NCBI RefSeq assembly: GCF_048266365.1
Contig: NZ_JBLWZP010000006.1
Span: 1-64,000, forward strand
From: Galbibacter sp048266365
Lineage (GTDB): Bacteria; Bacteroidota; Bacteroidia; Flavobacteriales; Flavobacteriaceae
Length of the DNA: 64,000 nt
Direction of reading: 5' to 3'
Below the pieces are notes generated by a model. The model had not been told where the DNA came from. It saw nothing but the letters and a program-made list of their open reading frames with translations, and ran no database searches. Within the stretch, counting starts at the first letter, position 1. Each line of letters starts with the position of its first letter. The position numbers and the translations under genes are program-made. Of the stretch, positions 61,381 to 64,000 are shown piece after piece.

Positions 61381-62082
61381 ATGTGGAACCGGGTTAACAT
61401 TGAGGAAAAACTTAAAACATTCAGGGATAAAAACCATGAAGGGGAGCAACTATTAAATGAGGTATATGCGATTTTAAATCGAAAAGCCGACATTCAAAAA
61501 GAACTTCAATCCCCATCTGATGGTCATAATGAATTTCAATTTGACCTTTTAGACAGTGATAGAATCTATCACATTGACCATATCAAAGAAATATGTATTC
61601 AATATCGTTTACGTTTTTTAAGTTCAAAATATTTCAAAGGAAAATATCCCAAATCCGCAATTGAAGCTATAGAAAAACTGGAAGATGCGCATCGAGTTCA
61701 AATACAAGGATTTAAAATTGTTGCTCCTTCCAAACTTTTTAAGCTGGAAAATCCTGATGACCCTTTATTGTTTGCCCCAATGGGAAATGGTTATTTCTAT
61801 CTCGTACACAAATGGGGAAAAGACTTGCATCCACTACGAAAATATTTAGTATTGCCGTTTAAAAGTTTTTTACACCTAGCAATTACTGTTATTGCTTTGA
61901 GTTGGATCGTTGCCAATATCATCCCTTTGGATCTTTTTACGCCAAAAGAGGATCGTATCTATTTTTGGATTATCTTTCTCTTTGTTTTTAAAATGATTGG
62001 AACAATCACAATATTTTATGGCGTGGCATTGGGTAAAAATTTTAACCCAGCTATATGGAACAATAAATACAACAAAAGTTAA
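61381..62082 (+). CDS. hypothetical protein with two C-terminal membrane helices
   Basis: 233 residues. The first 145 are soluble and charged (NIEEKLKTFRDKNHEG; a region IYHIDHIKEICIQYRLRFLSSKYFKGKYP near 65-92). Membrane helices are at about 159-180 and 192-218. I do not recognise a named family. It is 21 bases upstream of the DUF2007 gene, so the two form a unit. Confidence 0.8.
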   Translation: MWNRVNIEEKLKTFRDKNHEGEQLLNEVYAILNRKADIQKELQSPSDGHNEFQFDLLDSDRIYHIDHIKEICIQYRLRFLSSKYFKGKYPKSAIEAIEKLEDAHRVQIQGFKIVAPSKLFKLENPDDPLLFAPMGNGYFYLVHKWGKDLHPLRKYLVLPFKSFLHLAITVIALSWIVANIIPLDLFTPKEDRIYFWIIFLFVFKMIGTITIFYGVALGKNFNPAIWNNKYNKS

Positions 62083-62103
62083 ACACTAATTCAGATTATA
62101 ATA

Positions 62104-62325
62104 ATGGAAGATCAAAACTATATTCGAATTTTCACCGGTAGCATTGTAATGAGTAAACAACTGGAGTATCGGCTTAAGGAAGCTGGTATTAATCCTGTTA
62201 TCAAAAATGAAACCGAATCCGGAAGATTGGCTGGTTTTGGACCGGCCATTATAGATCAGGTGCAGGTATTCGTGCATAAAGACGAGTATGAACATGCTTT
62301 AAAAATTCAACAAGATATTAGCTGA
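62104..62325 (+). CDS. DUF2007 putative signal-transducing protein
   Basis: 73 residues, one DUF2007 domain: YIRIFTGSIVMSKQLEYRLKEAGINPVIKNE then QVFVHKDEYEHALKIQQD, a ferredoxin-like beta-alpha-beta pattern. These small proteins are thought to bind other proteins or small molecules; role unknown. It follows the membrane protein gene by 21 bases. Confidence 0.85.
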   Translation: MEDQNYIRIFTGSIVMSKQLEYRLKEAGINPVIKNETESGRLAGFGPAIIDQVQVFVHKDEYEHALKIQQDIS

Positions 62326-62374
62326 AAGAAAAAGTTAAACGACCAAATCAATCCATAATCATACAGTTGTAACA

Positions 62375-64000
62375 CTACACCAAGGCTTGTTTTAAAAGGC
62401 TTATAGGATGTATGGCACCTACTCCTGTCCCATCATTGATTTGATGTCGACAACTGGTTCCATTGGCCACAATGGTACACTGATCGGCAGCTTTTCTAAT
62501 GGAAGGGAATAGGCGTAATTCTCCCATTTGCATACTCACATGATAGTGTTCCTTTTCATAACCAAAAGAACCAGCCATACCACAGCAACCTGAATTGATC
62601 AAAGTCACCTTGTAATTGGTTGGCAAATTCAGAATATCAAAACTTACCTTGGTATCTGATTGCGACTTTTGGTGACAGTGAACGTGATACTTTATGGTAC
62701 GCTTCTCTTGGGTAAACTGATCTGAGGTAATCAAGCCTTTTTTAATTTCACTCGCTAAGAACTCCTCTATTATAAAACTACCCTTGGCAAGCTTGGCTGC
62801 AGTTACCTGATCATCAACCATCCTTACATACTCATCCCTAAAACTGAGTATTGCAGAAGGCTCTATACCTACTATTGGAATTTGTTCATCCAGATAGCCA
62901 ATTAAGGCCTTTGTATTTTGATTGGCATACTTTTGAGCCTGCGCTAAAAATCCTTTGGAAATAAAACTCCGGCCACTTTCACCATAATACAGTATAGGAC
63001 TATAACCCAGCCCAAGAAGTAAATCAATAGCATCCTTACCTATGGTAACATCCATATACTTAGTAAACTCATCGATAAACAGGACCACTTCTTTACCCCT
63101 ATTCGGGGTCGGATACTTTAGCAGTGCCTTTTTTAGATAGGTATCAAAATTAAAACGCTGTACTTGTGGCAATCTTCTCTTGTCGGCAATATTCAGTGTT
63201 TTTTTTATAACATATCCCATTATTTTACTATTGGTTACCCAGGGTAAAATGCTTCCCATTTTATTGAGTTGAGCATTATAGGCAAAAACGCGATCTCGCA
63301 AAGTAGGTTTGTTACTCTTGTAATACTGATACAGAAATTCAGCTTTTAAGGTGGCTACATCGACGTTACTTGGACATTCACTGCTACAGGCCTTACAACT
63401 TACGCAAAGATCAAAGACCTCCTTGAGTTCCTTTTGATCAAACTTATTAGGTTTCTCAGATTGGGTTAAATATTCTCGTAAAGCATTGGCTCTGGCGCGT
63501 GTGGTATCTTTTTCGTCTTTTGTAGCATGGTAACTCGGGCACATTGAGCCACTGGAATGATGTGTTTTTCGACAGTCCCCACTTCCATTACATTTCTCTG
63601 ATGCCCTTAGAATTCCCAGTGAATCTGAAAAGTCCAGAAGGGTGTTAATTTCAGGTTCCTTTCTATCAACTTCATATCGTAGATTGGTATCCATGGGATC
63701 TGCATCTATAATCTTTCCCGGATTAAAAATACCTTTGGCATCAAAGACTTGTTTGATACGTTTTAAAATTTGGTAGTTGGCATCTCCAATCATTAGCTTA
63801 ATATACTCTGCCCTTACCCTTCCATCACCGTGTTCTCCACTCATAGATCCACCGTATTTTTTAACCAAATGAGCTACCTCGGTAGTTATTTGACGAAATA
63901 GCTTTACGTCTTCAGATTTTTTTAAATCTAAGATTGGGCGTAGATGCAGCTCCCCTGCACCAGCATGCGCATAATAAACTGCCGCCTGATTGTATTTTTT
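62375..64000 (-). CDS. FAD/Fe-S oxidoreductase, GlcD-type plus CCG domains (YdiJ-like), 5' end beyond the window
   Basis: The frame stays open to the right edge (44 more codons beyond a TTG at 63868 that is an internal Leu), so the N-terminal FAD-binding half is outside. Visible in order: end of the FAD-oxidase C domain (YAHAGAGELHLRPILD, GGSMSGEHGDGRVRAEY), a first Cys motif CNGSGDCR, a 4Fe-4S motif CVSCKACSSECPSNVD, and the CCG domain with GCCGMAGSFGYEKEH. Such proteins are about 970-1000 residues and oxidise D-2-hydroxy acids such as D-lactate or 2-hydroxyglutarate, passing electrons to the quinone pool. Confidence 0.92.
   Translation of the reverse strand, partial: KKYNQAAVYYAHAGAGELHLRPILDLKKSEDVKLFRQITTEVAHLVKKYGGSMSGEHGDGRVRAEYIKLMIGDANYQILKRIKQVFDAKGIFNPGKIIDADPMDTNLRYEVDRKEPEINTLLDFSDSLGILRASEKCNGSGDCRKTHHSSGSMCPSYHATKDEKDTTRARANALREYLTQSEKPNKFDQKELKEVFDLCVSCKACSSECPSNVDVATLKAEFLYQYYKSNKPTLRDRVFAYNAQLNKMGSILPWVTNSKIMGYVIKKTLNIADKRRLPQVQRFNFDTYLKKALLKYPTPNRGKEVVLFIDEFTKYMDVTIGKDAIDLLLGLGYSPILYYGESGRSFISKGFLAQAQKYANQNTKALIGYLDEQIPIVGIEPSAILSFRDEYVRMVDDQVTAAKLAKGSFIIEEFLASEIKKGLITSDQFTQEKRTIKYHVHCHQKSQSDTKVSFDILNLPTNYKVTLINSGCCGMAGSFGYEKEHYHVSMQMGELRLFPSIRKAADQCTIVANGTSCRHQINDGTGVGAIHPISLLKQALV

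Noticed and set aside
1..64000. tRNA, rRNA, CRISPR arrays, insertion sequences, prophage genes
   Set aside because: No cloverleaf-type sequences, spaced short repeats, transposase or phage motifs were recognised on either strand by eye; faint or degenerate copies could be missed.

Overview
The window looks like chromosome from a marine or environmental member of the Flavobacteriaceae (Bacteroidota). The evidence is low GC, a SusC/SusD outer-membrane pair, genes without strong Shine-Dalgarno sequences, promoters of the Bacteroidota type (TTTG or TTG, 18-19 bases, then TAnnTTTG), a fused E1 alpha/beta 2-oxoacid dehydrogenase, a LytTR two-component system with 2TM proteins, and an arginine operon with a Bacteroidota-type carbamoyltransferase (ArgF'). 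I saw no tRNA, rRNA, CRISPR array, insertion sequence or phage gene.

Layout. 1-12.2 kb is an accessory-looking uptake and oxidation region: SusD and SusC on the minus strand, then on the plus strand a secreted serine hydrolase, a Tat-exported molybdenum hydroxylase with its 2Fe-2S subunit, a formylglycine-generating-enzyme-like protein that lacks the catalytic cysteines, and a Tat-exported Gfo/Idh/MocA oxidoreductase. 12.3-18.1 kb holds an aldo/keto reductase, an exported M19 dipeptidase, a universal stress protein and two secreted proteins of unknown role. 18.1-19.2 kb is a small cassette of an Hpt protein and a receiver that has lost its phospho-acceptor Asp; it lies between two copies of a 40-bp bipartite repeat. 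19.1-32.9 kb is mostly housekeeping: a QEGLA-family putative metalloprotein with a glutamate/dicarboxylate symporter, aroC, an LpxH-like phosphoesterase, a ribosome-associated HPF-like protein, OmpA and lipocalin lipoproteins, fused E1, a 2OG-Fe(II) oxygenase, SUI1/YciH, and a DUF1835 / nucleoside phosphorylase / binding-protein operon. 32.2-36.1 kb is a minus-strand run: pabB, GH43, a lipase-like hydrolase, ung.

36.2-48.5 kb is the main biosynthetic unit, a single-direction arginine plus proline operon: GNAT, argG, argC, proC, argD, proA, two tandem proB copies, argF', argB, argE, argH. Together these convert glutamate through acyl-glutamate and acyl-ornithine to arginine, and glutamate through glutamyl phosphate to proline. 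Directly upstream is a 39-codon ORF that ends in four consecutive Arg codons, a Pro codon and a stop codon lying inside a hairpin. This looks like an unannotated leader peptide sensing arginine (and possibly proline), and is the most striking regulatory signal here. A terminator-like hairpin separates the two proB copies, and the first copy has a changed catalytic-loop motif.

48.5-64 kb holds an FMN reductase, an aldose-epimerase-like protein, dihydrolipoyl dehydrogenase, L-serine dehydratase, and a LytTR system. In that system a histidine kinase carries two 2TM domains fused to its C-terminus, a third 2TM protein follows, and an unannotated 58-codon ORF overlaps the kinase start by ATGA. recG, pheT, a two-gene membrane/DUF2007 unit and the C-terminal part of a YdiJ-like FAD/Fe-S oxidoreductase that runs off the right edge complete the window. 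All functional calls rest on reading motifs; no searches were run.
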